Positions 12,786 to 24,139 of a stretch of DNA of 64,000 nucleotides are shown here, in pieces (position 1 is the stretch's first letter; every line of letters begins with the position of its first letter). The notes below the pieces were generated by a model that searched no databases, was not told the DNA's origin, and worked only from the letters and a program-made list of their open reading frames with translations. Origin of the DNA: Triticum aestivum. Taxonomy: Eukaryota; Streptophyta; Magnoliopsida; Poales; Poaceae. The translations under genes and the position numbers were made by a program. Where the stretch lies: the NCBI RefSeq assembly GCF_018294505.1, contig NC_057809.1, positions 508,487,914-508,551,913 of the forward strand, in the 5' to 3' direction.

Positions 12786-13944
12786 AGGCGCCCGGACCAG
12801 CGAAAGCATCCAATAGGTCGTCAAGACCTCAGACACAACTAATCGAGTCCGGCGCCGCTACTTATACTGAATAAACGGTCACACCCCTATTCGTCAATAC
12901 AAGGGGCTCAACGCGCGCAAACAAGTGGCAATTTGTTCTCCTCTTGAATTACACATGGTTTCTTTAAAAAACTATCTTTTTGCACGACAACTTTTTCACC
13001 TAAACTCCTCTCTTTTACAGACGATCATCGTGCTACACCCGTCCAGGATACGGCACAACGGAGACACAGGCGCAGACGTGCAGCAGGGACCCGCTCCAAG
13101 GATTCTTTTTAGATTAAGACCCTGCGTAAACCTTTTTTACTGTCTCTTGTTGATACATATCCACCGTTGAGAAGGATGCTGACGTCTTGGCATGTGGCCA
13201 CGCCAGAACAATGCACGTACCTGGACACAAGGGGCTTCTTACAAAGGCCATTATTTAGGCCCGGTTTATACCACAAAGACCGAATACCTTAGGGAGTGTT
13301 CGGCGTCGCGAGTTTGGCCCTATATGCATCAGCTCCGAATCATTGTCTTTGGTCAAATGTTGGGTTTGCCCGGCTCCTGTGTTTTGGTGCCTTACGTTCC
13401 GCTTTACCGGCTAAGGTAGCACCAGGAGAACTACTGCGATTGTGCCCTGGTTCATCCGGACGAGCACCTCAGTAGAGAAAGCCGAAAACTGACTGTCATG
13501 ATATAGCGTGAGACTGGTCAACCACTCGATGACCTGTGGGAATGTTAGAATTCCTCCGCCTTAACGAAGGGCCGTTTTCCGGCCAGGCATGTACGCACCC
13601 CGGGATCGGGAGAGTGCGGAGCCACCAGGGGCTATCTAGTAGCCCCACTGTCAAACTCCTATGGCTAAGTGAAAGTGCTAAAGCATTATAGTCCGGTTGC
13701 CTCGCTCGCTCCGCTATCACCTCCTTAATAGGACCAAGACGTTGGGTTAAGTGTGAACGCGTGTTTTTGCGAGCACCTCCGCATTATATGCGTGGGGGTT
13801 GAAGCCGACGACTGCAATCTTTCAGGTTATACACATGTATACATAAACGGCCGCCCAGGAGGCATCATATTACTTTCAGGCAAAAGTATAAAAATAGCCT
13901 TATAAAAATTTATAAAAGCATTTCGCTTACAATGAGATTACATA
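12786..13944. other. Conserved noncoding block of element B
   Basis: There is no plausible gene in this 1.16 kb stretch between the protease stop and the end of the antisense gene, the place where RT, RNase H and integrase would lie. It is nevertheless closely matched by element C at 54195-55367: for example cagcagggacccg near 13080, ttagggagtgttcggcg near 13290, ctgactgtcatgatatag near 13490, and actcctatggctaagtgaaagtg near 13655. It may hold the 3' ends of the two convergent transcripts. No tandem repeat seen. Confidence 0.75.
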
Positions 13945-16901
13945 TCACTCAAACATAATATTTTTTGAGCACTGGGTCTCTATCAAACGAGCACCCTCAA
14001 GAACTTCTTCAAAGTAGTGCTCAGCAGCCCTTCGACCTATGGCCGAATCCCGCGCTGCAACAGTGGTAGCATCCATCTCCGCCCAGTATGCTTTAACACG
14101 GGCAAAGGCCATCCGTGCGCCCTCTATGCACGCCGACCTCTTCATCGCATTAATGCGCGGCACCACGTCAAGGAACTGCTGCACCAAGCTGAAATAGCTA
14201 TTCGGTTTTGACCCTTCCGGCCATAGCTGATCCATGACAGACCTCATGGAGAGTCCGGACAACCTATTTAGTTCGGCCCATTCGGCTAATTGGTCAGTCA
14301 ATGAAAGTGGACGTTCGGGAGAATGGAATTGCCTCCAAAACAGCTGGTCTACTTCACGGTCCGTCTGACCCTGAAAGTACTTGGCCGCATCGGCAACACT
14401 CGCCGCCAAATCCATGTACACATCCTCCGAACTCCACAGCCGATCCAGAGGGGCATACCATGGATCTCCGAACTTCCGCCGTAGCATAAAGAATTTCCTA
14501 GCCACAATATCCCCGGCTTCCCGCAGCTCCTCCTTCTTTGCCCTCATAGCAGAGCGGAGGTCTTTTCTTGTCGCAGCAGCCTTCTCAAGGTCCGATGCCT
14601 TCGCTTGGTTTTCCTTTTCAAGGACCCGGCAACGGTCGGCGGCGGCTTCCAATTCTACGGCCATCTTGGCCATCTTGTCTCGGCTCTCGCCATGCGCGGC
14701 CTTCTCGGCTTGCAACTCTTCGGCCGCCTTCAAAGCAGCCGCATCACCCAACCTCGCTTATTCCTTGGCTCGGGCAAGTTCTGCCCGCAAGGCTTCAACA
14801 CTAGCAGCTCCATCTGCAGTCACAACATGTCAAAAATATTGGCATCATGCTCTTCCTATGTGGCGTTTACCAGATAAGGACGCTTACCCTATGCCTCGTC
14901 AAGCCTTTTGTTAACAAGCTCGATGTCGGCATCTGCCGCATCCAATTGCCGTTCTAAATGGGCAAACTCGCTAGTCCGGCCGGCCACCGGAGCTTCCATC
15001 TCCTGCACATAGAGGCAGTATGGTTATTACCTGGGAATATGATCCTTTGTTCATCGTCGTTTCCAACGACAACCAGAGTCTCAGGGGCTACTATCTACAT
15101 AGGGCACACCTAGCATGTGCAGGACTATTATACATTCTTTTTACGTACCTCAAAGCCTGTTAGTAGACTCATAAAAGCGTCATGCAATCCGCTTTCGGCG
15201 GACGGTATCCTCTCCATCTCCGTATTCATCAGCATATAGTGTTCATCTGAGATGGCTGCTCGCCCCACCAACTCCCTCAAAACATCCGATCGCACACTAG
15301 ACGGTGTCGGACTCTTTTGTCTGCTCTCTTCGGGAGCTGGACACTGGGAGCTTTGGGGGTCAATAGGATTACCTTCTGGCCTCACCGGACTCGGAGAGGC
15401 CCTCCGCGATGACACTTCAGGGTGTCCTGCTTCCGGAGCGGAGGAGTCTAGAGGAGGCGTTTCACTCTCCATCATCTCTGGAAGAAGATCCCCCGAAGAC
15501 GAGCTCATTTGAGAGGGGCTAAGGCCCGAACTGCACAAATATATGCGGTGGTTATTCTCTCATAAGAAAAGGATGGCATATCTGTACTATTATAGTTTTC
15601 GGGTCACTTACGACTCCCGGGAGTAATGATCCCCCCGCGGACTTTGTGCGGCAACAGCGCCCCCCAAGGTAGGACCCCCTGTGGAAGATTTCTTCTCCCG
15701 TTTGGGAGCTTTGGCTTCCGAATCCTCGGGCGCAGTCCTCTTCCTCTTCCGGTCGTCTTCCTTCATGGAGGCGCTCGCTCCCTCGGTTAGAATGGGCAGC
15801 GTTGGGGGCCCGCGTCCGCCTGCATTATCCTCCACAATATCTTCCTTCAAGGGCTCCGGGCAAGGTGCGGTCTGGAGCATCTTTTCTAATACCGGATTCT
15901 CCAAACCCTCAGGGAGGGGGGCCAAACACCGAATCAACTTCGCCTTTGTTAGCCAGTCCTGGTCAAGAAAGCAAACTCTCAGAAATAACTTCGTAACGAA
16001 GGAAAGATAATATGTTCGGCCGGAAGATCCTTACCTGTTCGGCGGCGCGGTTACTACTCAGGCCCACGTCCTCGGTGATTTTCGGACACTCTACTTGAGG
16101 TCCGAAGAATGACTTATACATATCCTCGTGCGTCAGGCCGAGAAAATTTTGAATGACACGCGGACCCTAGGGATTGAACTCCCACAAGCGAAGGGGCCGA
16201 CGTTTGCAAGGCTGGACTTGACGAACCAGCATAACTTGTATTACCGCAACCAAACTGAAATCTCATTGAAGAGATCTCGAATGCGGCTTTGCAGTATAGG
16301 CACGTCCTTGGCTGGACCCCAGCTCAGTCCTCTGCTAATCCATGACATCAGTCGTGGTGGAGGGCCCGAGCGGAAAACGGGGGCGGCCGCCCACTTGGCA
16401 CTTCTAGGAGTCGTGATGTAGAACCACTCCTGTTGCCACAATTCAGACACCTCTGGGATGGAACCTTTGGGCCATGGAGCTCCCGTCATCTTGCGTATTG
16501 AGGCACCTCCACACGCCTGCATGTTGCCCTCGATCATCTTCGGCTTTACTTCAAAGGTCTTGAGCCATAAGCCAAAGTGAGGGGTAACCCGGAGGAAGGC
16601 CTCGCACACGACAATAAATGTCGTGATATGAAGAAAGGAGTCCGGAGCTAGATCATGGAAATCTAGCCCGTAATAAAACATCAAGCCCCTGACGAAAGGA
16701 TCCAAAGCAAGGCCTAGACCTCGGAGGAAGTGGGAGACGAACACGACGCTCTCGTTGGGTTCGGGGGAGGGGACGGCCTGCCCCCGGGGAGGCAGCCAAT
16801 GCAAATCTCGGCGGTCAGATATCTGGCCTCCCTCAACTTTTTGATGTCTTCTTCCGTGACGGAGGAGGCACCCATCGGCCTTGAAGGCTAGATCCGGACA
16901 T
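13945..16901 (-). pseudogene. Antisense extra gene (aORF) of element B
   Basis: Reading on the minus strand, ATG at 16901-16899 starts MSGSSLQGRW. After a frameshift near 16835-16850 comes a PF04195-like domain (SVVFVSHFLRGLG, PFVRGLMFYYGL, FIVVCEAFLRV, HFGLWLKTF; about 16480-16760), then a linker. Ser/Pro- and Lys/Arg-rich blocks follow at 15608-15937 and 15128-15538. Last is a coiled-coil block with a conserved C-terminal domain (13945-14751, ending CSKNIMFE). The blocks are separated by short noncoding gaps like the introns of the homologous gene in copy 2, but exact splice sites were not fixed here. A TATA-like TTTATAAAG lies at 17003-17011, about 100 bp before the ATG. Function unknown. 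Confidence 0.7.
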
Positions 16902-17002
16902 GACTGAAGGTTCGGAGCGCCTGACCTGAACTTTGGGCGTTTGAGCTTGAGGCGGGGGAAGGATTCGATTGAGCACGGGAGGGAAAAATAAAAGCCTTGT
17001 CC

Positions 17003-17011
17003 CTTTATAAA
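17003..17011 (-). promoter_or_regulatory. TATA-like box for antisense gene of element B
   Basis: Minus-strand TTTATAAAG about 100 bp upstream of the aORF ATG at 16901. The same spacing is seen in element C (58408-58416) and Gypsy copy 2 (36231-36240). No start site was mapped; this is an inference from position and motif. Confidence 0.5.
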
Positions 17012-17434
17012 GAGGGTGAATATCAAGCGTCCTCTCCGTGTCCGTTTGGACTTGCCTATAATCTAGGAGTCCTAGAAGCGGTTGGGTTACCCACGCCCGT
17101 ATTGATGAGAATCCCGGAATAAGGGGACACGATCTCTGCTTTAACAAGACGTGCCAAGGAAACCGCCTCGCATGACGCGCTGAGGTGGGATAATGAAACG
17201 ACTCGGATAAAGGCTTGGCCGTGGTGTGTCACACTACGGAATACGTCAGCAGATTAGATTTGTGTAAATATTATTCTCTCTATGGCAATATGTGGAAACT
17301 TATTTTGCAGAGCCGGACACTATCTTTGTGTTCAAAACCTTCTATGAAGTACTTGGAGGAGGAACCCGCCTTGCAATGCCGAAGACAATCTGCGCGCCGG
17401 ACTCATCGTCATTGAAGCCTGGTTCATGGGCTAC

Positions 17435-17914
17435 TGAGGGAGTCCTGGATTAGGGGTGTTCGGATAGCCGGACTATACCTTTAGCCGGACTCCTGGACTA
17501 TGAAGATACAAGATTGAAGACTTTGTCCCGTGTCCGGAAGGGACTTTCCTTGGCGTGGAAGGCAAGCTTGGCGATACAGATATTTCGATCTCCTACCATT
17601 GTAACCGACTTTGTGTAACCCTAACCCTCTCCGGTGTCTATATAAATCGGAGGGCTTTAGTCTGTAGGACGACATAGACAACAACAATCATACCATAGGC
17701 TAGCTTCTAGGGTTTAGCCTCTCTGATCTCGTGGTAGATCTACTCTTGTACTACCCATATCATCAATATTAATCAAGAAGGATGTAGGGTTTTACCTCCA
17801 TCGAGAGGGCCCAAACCTGGGTAAAACTTCGTGTCACTTGCCTCCTGTTACCATCCAGCCTAGACGCACAGTTCGGGACCACCTACCCGAGATCCGCCGG
17901 TTTTGACACCGACA
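17435..17914 (+). repeat. 3' LTR of element B
   Basis: 480 bp, preceded by the purine-rich ggttcatgggctac and ended by ACACCGACA, followed by the target duplication cccgg (17915-17919). About 15 substitutions and one 1-bp gap separate it from the 5' LTR. Confidence 0.93.
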
Positions 17915-17919
17915 CCCGG

Positions 17920-20900
17920 CATGTCAGAAGGCTTCCATGCGAAGATGTCTCAGTTCTCACGGAGGAACTGGATGAGCGCTTCTTCTTATTTGGAGTCGAG
18001 CGTTGTTGAGATATGAGTTGGAGCAGCGTTGGGATCGGTCGGGTGAATGTGAGCTGTCTTCGTTTCGCCAGACGACTGAAAAGCTGATTCTGTAGCGGGC
18101 TTCTTGGCTCGCAACAAATCACTCGGGTCTGCAGTCTTCTGGTATTCCTGCAGCTCCACCACTGCCATCTGAGCATCAGCGATCTTTGAACCTTCCTGAA
18201 AACATTCTTCTGCTTTCTTCCGATTGCCCGTAACAGTGATCACACCTTTGGGGCCAGGCATCTTCAATTTGAGATACACATAACATGGTCGGGCCATGAA
18301 GCGTGCATAGGTCGGCCTGCCCAAAATAGCATGATAGGCACTCTGGAAGTCTACAACTTCAAACGTCAACTTTTTTGCGTTAATTCTTGGAATCACCGAA
18401 AACCACATCAAGAGTAATCTGGCCGAGTGATTCAGCCTTCTTCCCAGGAATGACCCCATGGAAACTCATGTTGCTGGTACTGAGTCTGGACATCGGAATG
18501 CCCATCCCTTTCAATGTCTCAGCATACAGTATGTTCAAACCACTACCACCATCCATCAAGACTTTGGTCAGTCGAGTGCCTTCAACAACTGGGTCGACCA
18601 CAAAAGCTTGCCTCCCAGGGGTGGCAATGTGCGTTGGATGATCAGACTGGTCGAATGTGATGGCAGTCCGAGAGCACTTCAGATAATTGGGTGTCGCCGG
18701 AGCAACCATATTCACCTCATGGTTGATAACTTTCAGTCGACTTTTGCTTTCAACATCAGCAAAAATCATCAGGGTGGAATTGACCTGGGGGTATCCATCA
18801 TCACTGTCTTCCTTGTCCTCAACTTTGTCCGACTCTTTTTCCTTATCTTTGGGCTGTTTGCCCTGGAACTGCTGGATCAAGAGCCGACACTGTCGAGTGG
18901 TATGTTTCGGGTAAATGAACTTACCCTCTTCATCTTTCTTGGTGTGGATGTGACATGGCAAATCCAACACATCATTTCCGTCTTGGTCTTTAACTTTCTT
19001 GGGGTTCCAAGGCCCTTTGGGTTTTCCCTTAAACTTTCCTTGAGTTACAGCCAAGGCTTCCCCAGGAGCAGCTGGCTCGGCTTTCCGCTTCTGTTTCCGA
19101 TTGGAATTTCCTCCTCCGGTTTCTTGGGCGACTGACTTGTGCTTGCCACTTCGGAATCGATCCTCATCTTCACCATTAGCGTACTTGGTGGCAATCTTCA
19201 TCATCCGATTCAGAGACATGTCTCCGGTTCGACCGAATTTCAGATTCAGTTCTCTGTACTTCACGCCTTCTTTGAAGGCACATTCTCTATCGTGTGATGT
19301 AACGTGATCCATCTCTGGATGTAATCCCTCAAAGTTTCATTCGGCTTCTGCACACAAGACCGCAGTTCCGTCAGCCCTGCTGGTCGCTTGCATGTTCCTT
19401 CAAATGTGATGACAAACACTCAGGCGAGATCTTCCCAAGTGTAAATGTTGCTGGGTGCTAACTGATTCAGCCACGCTCTGGCCGAGCCCTCCAACATGAG
19501 AGGCAGGTGCTTCATGGCCACTTCATCATTGCCACCGCCAATCTGGACAGCCACTCGGTAGTCTTCAAGCCAAGTATCGGGCTTGGACTCACCAGTGAAC
19601 TTACTGACTCCAGTCGCCAACCTGAAATTGGGAGGAATCACAGCGGCCCTGATGGCTCTACTAAAGCACTCTGGCCCCGAAACATGTACTCTGCTGCTGG
19701 TAGGTGCATCTCTGTCGTGACCTTCTCGGTGAGCTCTGTTCCTGTCGACCAAACCTTGAACGAGAATGGATCTCGCATCAAAGCCTGGTTCCCTGGGGTC
19801 GACTGGAATCCTTCGCCCAACACTATGAGGGCGCCTGTCATCCTGCTGTCGAGGCACATACGATCCACTCCTCGGGGGAGGGGTGGGCACTCGACGTCGA
19901 TCGTCACGATCGAATCGGTGATCATACTGCTCACGGTTCCCGTACTGATCATGCCGGTCCCCACATCCCTCACGCCTCGGGGGCGATCTTGGGCTATGAG
20001 CCGACTGGACTGTGTCTGCAGCAATGGATCTGCTATGAATCATGTTTCGCGACTGAGAAACAGCGGAATTTTGGTCTCCTGCTGCCCGGAGTAACGCTCT
20101 AATCTGCAGCAAGCCTCTGCCAGCCTCTGACTGGAAAGGCTGAATCGACTCTGCTATACGGGCTGCAGCTGCTAAATTCTGAATCGGAGTTCGATATACC
20201 TGCGGGGGCGGAAAGAGCTGACGTCGACTGGATTCTGGAACCCGTTGTCGCGCACGCTCGTCGAGTGCTCGCTGGAGGTTCTCCAGTCGAGTGCGCTCAA
20301 CCAAGTTTGCCAGGCGCGCGTCCTCCAAGGCATGAGCCTCGGGGGTTTCTCCAACGATAGGAGTGTGCAGTGCATCCATGTTCCGGCGACGAAGTTCTTC
20401 TCTCTACAGCGACGTGAGAGGCTCGGGGAGATATTCCTCATGGGGATGCGACAGGTCGCCTCCACCTGCGCCTCCATCGGTGCGGGGAAAACCGGGAGGA
20501 CTGGGCGGTCCATCGACCATCAGAACCTCCGCCGCCGGATCACTGCTGTCGCACTCGGATGCGGTCTCTGCAGAGCCAGTCGAACAGGCCGTAGAGGGAT
20601 TCGTCGGGCTCGATCGCCGCGACTTGAGGGGTGGCCGACTGGCGTGCCACCGCGTGTCTCACCCACCGCTGAAGTCTCGACCGACCGGAGCGCTTGCGCC
20701 GGTGGGAAACAGGGAGGGAGGACAACACAGGGGCCGACCGATAATGGGCCGACGGTTGCCGCAAGAGGACGCCGCGGACGCACGTGCGAAAGTGCGTTGC
20801 CCCGCGGACAGGGAGTGCGTCCACGTCGAGTGGAGCCTCCTGAAGCCAAGCGGAGTCGTCGGCGATGAACGTGAGCGCGCCGAGACGGATCTCGCGGCCC

Positions 20901-20965
20901 TCCACCAAAACTCCGCCAGAAACCATGATGATTTGGATCGGAAAAGATCGCAACTCCTCCAACAA
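17920..20965 (-). pseudogene. Gag-protease remnant, Gypsy copy 1
   Basis: Minus-strand blocks: Gag leader (20540-20965), Gag middle with repeated Arg/Glu/Ala-rich helix (19420-20379), Gag C-terminal part with a CHIH...HTTRQC zinc-binding motif plus the protease (18380-19312, active-site VLMDGGSG), and the protease tail (17986-18459). The Retrotrans_gag core (SARAWLNQLAPSN, TWEDLA) is cut by a frameshift near 19420. Frames change at about 20500, 19350 and 18400, so no complete polyprotein can be made. The unshifted homologue is copy 2 at 45550-48366. The RT that should follow lies on the other side of element B. Confidence 0.83.
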
Positions 20966-20983
20966 ATCGCTAAGACACCGGCC

Positions 20984-20998
20984 CCACGGTGGGCGCCA
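20984..20998 (-). promoter_or_regulatory. Primer-binding site, Gypsy copy 1
   Basis: On the minus strand the bases two nucleotides past the 5' LTR read TGGCGCCCACCGTGG. Copy 2 has the same 15 bases at 48423-48437. A start with TGG matches the CCA end of a tRNA; the tRNA species was not assigned. Confidence 0.75.
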
Positions 20999-21000
20999 AC

Positions 21001-21547
21001 TGTCGTGGTTCTAAGTCTGACAGTAATGTAGGGGGGTAGGTATGGAGAGGCAAGATCTTAGCTATGGAGTGGTTGTAAGCACACGAGGTTTACGAGTTCA
21101 GGCCCTTCTCGGAGGAAGTAATAGCCCTACGTCTTGGAGCCCGGAGGCGGTCGACTGGATTATGTGTGTATGAATTACAGGGGTGCGACCCCTTTACACT
21201 GAGGAGGGGGGTGGCTTATATAGAGTTCGCCCGACCCCTCCGGCCCTCAGTTATGCAGGGTTTTAAGTACATTAAGATCGGGCATTACTGGTAACGCCCC
21301 TAATAAAGTGCTATGATGACCATAAAAGCTACTTAATGACGGACCGTTAGCGTGCGGGGTGACTTTAGGTCTCCTGGCCGTCGAGTGGTTGGATCTTGGT
21401 CGAGTGATTGCTTCTTGGTCGAGTGTCTTCGAGTCTGTCGAGTGGAACACCTCCAAGTCGATTGAAAGGTGATTTCTTCTAGAGATGTCCTTGGGTAGGG
21501 CAGTTAGGACAGGTCCATGACCCTACCCTAGGTACATAGCTTCATCA
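21001..21547 (-). repeat. 5' LTR of Gypsy copy 1
   Basis: 547 bp. On the plus strand it begins tgtcgtggtt at 21001, directly after the primer-binding site, and ends cttcatca at 21547. The minus-strand TATA box (CTATATAAG) is at 21215-21223. Upstream of it in U3 are four copies of gtcgagtg, starting at 21380, 21399, 21418 and 21437 (exactly 19 bp apart). Harbinger transposase coding sequence begins immediately outside at 21548. Confidence 0.92.
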
Positions 21548-21861
21548 TTGCCCAAGAGCAAGAGAGTGCTAGAAAGGATGTCGAGCGTGCCTTCCGTGTT
21601 TTGCAATCTCGATGGAGCATCGTTCGGTATCCTGCTAATACCTGGAGCACGCAGAAACTGTGGGAGGTAATGACTGCTTGTGTGATAATGCACAATATGA
21701 TCGTACAAGACGAGCGCCCGAAACGTTTGTATGATCAAGGGTTTCAGTTTCAGGGTGAGAATGTTGTGCCTGAGCATGGAGGAGTGGCAATGTTTGCACA
21801 GTTCATCCAATTTCATCAAGACATGCGTGATTGGGAAAACTCATGTGCAACTACAAAATGA
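21548..21861 (+). pseudogene. Harbinger-type transposase, C-terminal fragment
   Basis: The frame is open from the LTR border to TGA at 21859-21861. It contains ARKDVERAFRVLQSRW, TWSTQKLWEVMTACVIMHNM and VQDERP, the hallmark tail of plant PIF/Harbinger transposases (PF04827/PF13359 families): the conserved glutamate of the DDE core and the ACVIMHNMI block. About 105 residues remain of a protein usually 350-450 long. There is no start codon and the promoter is gone, so it is a fossil. It was truncated by, or had already been broken before, insertion of Gypsy copy 1. Confidence 0.85.
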
Positions 21862-22197
21862 TTTGGTTGTGCATATGTGGGCTCATGTTGGCAATCAATA
21901 GATGTATCTTTTTTTATTCGTTTGCAAAACTATGTGAAACATTTTTATTTGTATTCGGCTTGTAAAACTATACTATTTTATTGAGTTTAAACTAATTTAT
22001 TTGACAATATGTTTGAATGCAATCATCAATGTAAAATTAGGCGGCCAGCCGGCCACGGCGGCACATATGGGTTGGCGCATTGGACGCGCTGCCGACCTAT
22101 ATCAAAAACAGGGCGGACGTCGGGCGGGCGGTCGACCCAAATGGACAAAAAGCGGACGAAATCGCCGTTCGTTTGGGTCGCCCCATTGGAGTTGCTC
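21548..22197 (+). mobile_element. Harbinger (PIF) DNA transposon, 3' remnant
   Basis: The C-terminal part of a Harbinger/Plant_tran-type (DDE_4) transposase is followed by 340 bp of AT-rich then GC-rich noncoding DNA that ends cattggagttgctc at 22197, followed by taa. Ends reading gagcaactccaa in reverse are typical of Triticeae Harbinger elements, with TAA/TTA target sites. The 5' part is missing: Gypsy copy 1 lies directly to the left. Confidence 0.75.
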
Positions 22198-22200
22198 TAA

Positions 22201-22810
22201 CTCCTCCGACGATTTGAGTGGAGGTTAGTTTGGTCAAAACTTACATGCGCGCACTATAATATGAAATTTTAGCAAAAAAAAATCATACGAACTATAATAA
22301 GGAATGGAGGGAGTATCTATTTTGATCTTCTCACTTTAGGATCATGCTACTTTTAGTGTCGATTATAAAAAATGCCACATTTTAGCGTCAATACTGTTCC
22401 TGTCGTCCTAACTCAATAGGAGCTACAGCCACATCGGGCGCATCACCGGGGACATCGTTGACAAGGGCAAGGGGGGCGGGGGTGACGCCAGCCGTTGTTG
22501 CAGGACCGACGATGTAAGTGGACCTCAGGCTGCGGGAGAAGTCATTGACATCCAGTTCCTCTAACCTCCTAGACCATGAGCGTTCATCTCTGTTACAATG
22601 TTCTCTTTACAAAGAGGAACGAATCACACAAATCCTTAATTTTGCAAATAGACCTAGGATTTTAGGAAGGAAATAGATGACACCATAACCAATTCGACAG
22701 CTTATTCATTCAGAGCACCCACTCGATGGCATCAGTCGTGAAGGCATAACGTACGCACTTGTGCTTGACCATCTGGAGGCTCCGATCATCACCCACACAA
22801 GGCATCATCT
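22201..22810. other. Intergenic stretch with a Stowaway-like remnant
   Basis: About 22201-22313 may be a worn Stowaway MITE: it starts ctcctccgac and ends ggaatggagggag before ta (22314-22315). The rest (22316-22680) has no recognisable gene. 22620-22810 is probably the 3' UTR of the DUF1668 gene on the minus strand. Confidence 0.4.
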
Positions 22811-23979
22811 CTACTCTACGCCTGTGAGCAGAGCAAACCGCTGACCGGTCGTTTCTGCTTCAAATGTCCCGGCGATGAGAAACTTGGCATCGCCCAGGTT
22901 GAGAAGCTCGAAACGCACCGGAATACACATCCACTCCACCTCAGGTGGGATCAGATTTTCCCAAACTTGCAGCGCAGTGGGCGGTCGGTCATGGTGCATG
23001 GCAGAGAGGTCCAGTGCACACAGGTGGCCGGGGCTGAAGGCCGAGAAGCCGAACCACATGTTGAACTCAGGGACGTACTGGGCTCCGCCCTTGAAGGGCA
23101 GCGACCACCTCCCGACATGCTTCCATTCCTCCGAGTGCGTCCACCCCAGACGATGATGAGAATCAAGGCGTGCCGTCTCAAAGCTGTAGGTGCCGATGCT
23201 GCCCTCGCATGTCACGTAGACGGTGGAGCACCCGTTGCCGTCGACTACGGCGGCGTAGGCGGTGATAGAGGAGGGTCGTCTGTACCCAGGTCGGCGGACA
23301 AAGGGAGGCGGCGGGAGGAGCCGCCAGCGCCAGGCCGCCCTCATGTCGCTCAGCTCGCTGCACTCGGGCATGTACTCAAGGACCTCGAAGCATCCATCGT
23401 CGCCCGGCCCGGGGTACGTGTCCATGACGTACAAGCTGTCTTGGTCACGGCCAGGGTGCGCGATGTGCAGGCACATGGGGTAGACTCCCTTGCGCTCGTT
23501 CATGCGGCCCAGCGTGCTGACGAGCTGCCTGTCGGCGTCGTACATCACGGCCTCGCCGGCCGGGTTGGCGGCGATCATCCTGCCTCCGCTGGTGGCGCGG
23601 GGGCTGAAGAGAGCGAACATGTCCAGGCTGCCACCACCGGAGGGGTTTGCCAACTGATGAAGCTCATTCCTGGGTGCGGCAGCTGCAGTGCCCGCATCGC
23701 CGGAAAAGGATCCTTCATCCTAGCTGCTTCATCCGCCGCCTCCAGCGCTTCCTTCGCTGACCGGTAGAAGAGTTGGTCGAAAGGATCGATGTGGCGCACC
23801 GAATAGACGTATTGGGCGCAATTGCGCGTCACCAGATTCACGAACCGCCTCCGCATCTTTGTCGCTCCCGGTCTCCCAGCCCAGCCAGGTTGAGCTTGTA
23901 CGGCGATCGGGGCGGCGGCGGACACGAGGGTGGGGGTCGTTCCGTTCTTCTCAAAAGGATTTCCGCCTACTTGGGCCAT
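22811..23979 (-). CDS. DUF1668-family protein, one apparent frameshift
   Basis: ATG at 23979-23977 opens a frame with MRRRFVNLVTRNCAQYVYSV and ...LPHPGMSF; near 23652-23662 the reading must shift by one base to continue ANPSGGGSLDMFALFSPR and run to TAG at 22811-22813. Joined, the product is about 390 residues. The order of blocks (RRFVNLV start, LDMFALFSPR, FEVLEYMP, WRLLPPPPF, YVPEFNMWFGFSAF, FALLTGVE end) is that of the grass-specific DUF1668 (PF07893) family of unknown function, thought to form a repeat/propeller-like fold. No other stop interrupts it. GC-rich coding contrasts with AT-rich flanks. Either the gene is a recent pseudogene or the base count at the shift is an assembly error. 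It stands alone, with no operon-like context. Confidence 0.78.
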
Positions 23980-24139
23980 GGGCCCAACAGCTAGTGCTTT
24001 AGAGGCTAAATCAGGAAAGGGCCTAACAGCCCATTTCGCTGGGCATCTTATCAGACGTGAATAAAAAGCCCAAAAAAACAGGAAAGGTAAAAAAACCAGT
24101 ACAAAATGAAGAAGAAAAGGAATTCCTTGCCTTAAAAAA
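23980..24139. other. Upstream region of DUF1668 gene
   Basis: A short AT-rich stretch before the ATG (minus strand) and beside the CCATGG array. No clear TATA box was recognised. Confidence 0.3.

Larger units (their letters stand above)
9235..17914 (+). mobile_element. Non-autonomous Gypsy-type element B, complete, 8680 bp
   Basis: Two 480-bp LTRs (9235-9715 and 17435-17914) start TGAGGGAGTCC and end ACACCGACA. The 5-bp target duplication cccgg stands at 9230-9234 and 17915-17919, and the split host sequence matches the uninterrupted copy 2 sequence around 45320. Inside are gag-protease on the plus strand (9763-12785), a 1.1 kb noncoding block, and an antisense gene on the minus strand (13945-16901). 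No RT, RNase H or integrase domain is present. The last bases before the 3' LTR (ggttcatgggctac) are purine-rich, as expected for a polypurine tract. By hand count the LTRs differ at about 15 of 480 sites. Element C is a second copy of the same family. Confidence 0.93.
1522..21547 (-). mobile_element. Gypsy element copy 1 (Tat/Retand type, Fatima-like), nested and incomplete
   Basis: This is a minus-strand Gypsy element. Its 5' LTR is at 21001-21547, the primer-binding site at 20984-20998, then come gag-protease (17920-20965), RT-RNase H (7259-9229), integrase (6096-7216), two tandem arrays (4948-5985) and an antisense extra gene (1522-4750). Element B interrupts it at 9235-17914, in the protease-RT linker. 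The left end and 3' LTR are lost beyond the Copia LTR at 1-1521. Every coding part has stops or frameshifts, so it is dead. Gene order and the antisense ORF match copy 2 at 35274-48975. The domain order PR-RT-RH-IN and the aORF place it in the Tat/Retand branch of Ty3/Gypsy; 'Fatima' is from memory. Confidence 0.85.

Noticed and set aside
9230..17919. Element B as the missing pol of Gypsy copy 1
   Set aside because: It has its own LTRs and target duplication, plus-strand gag-PR, and unrelated LTR sequence. It is an insertion.
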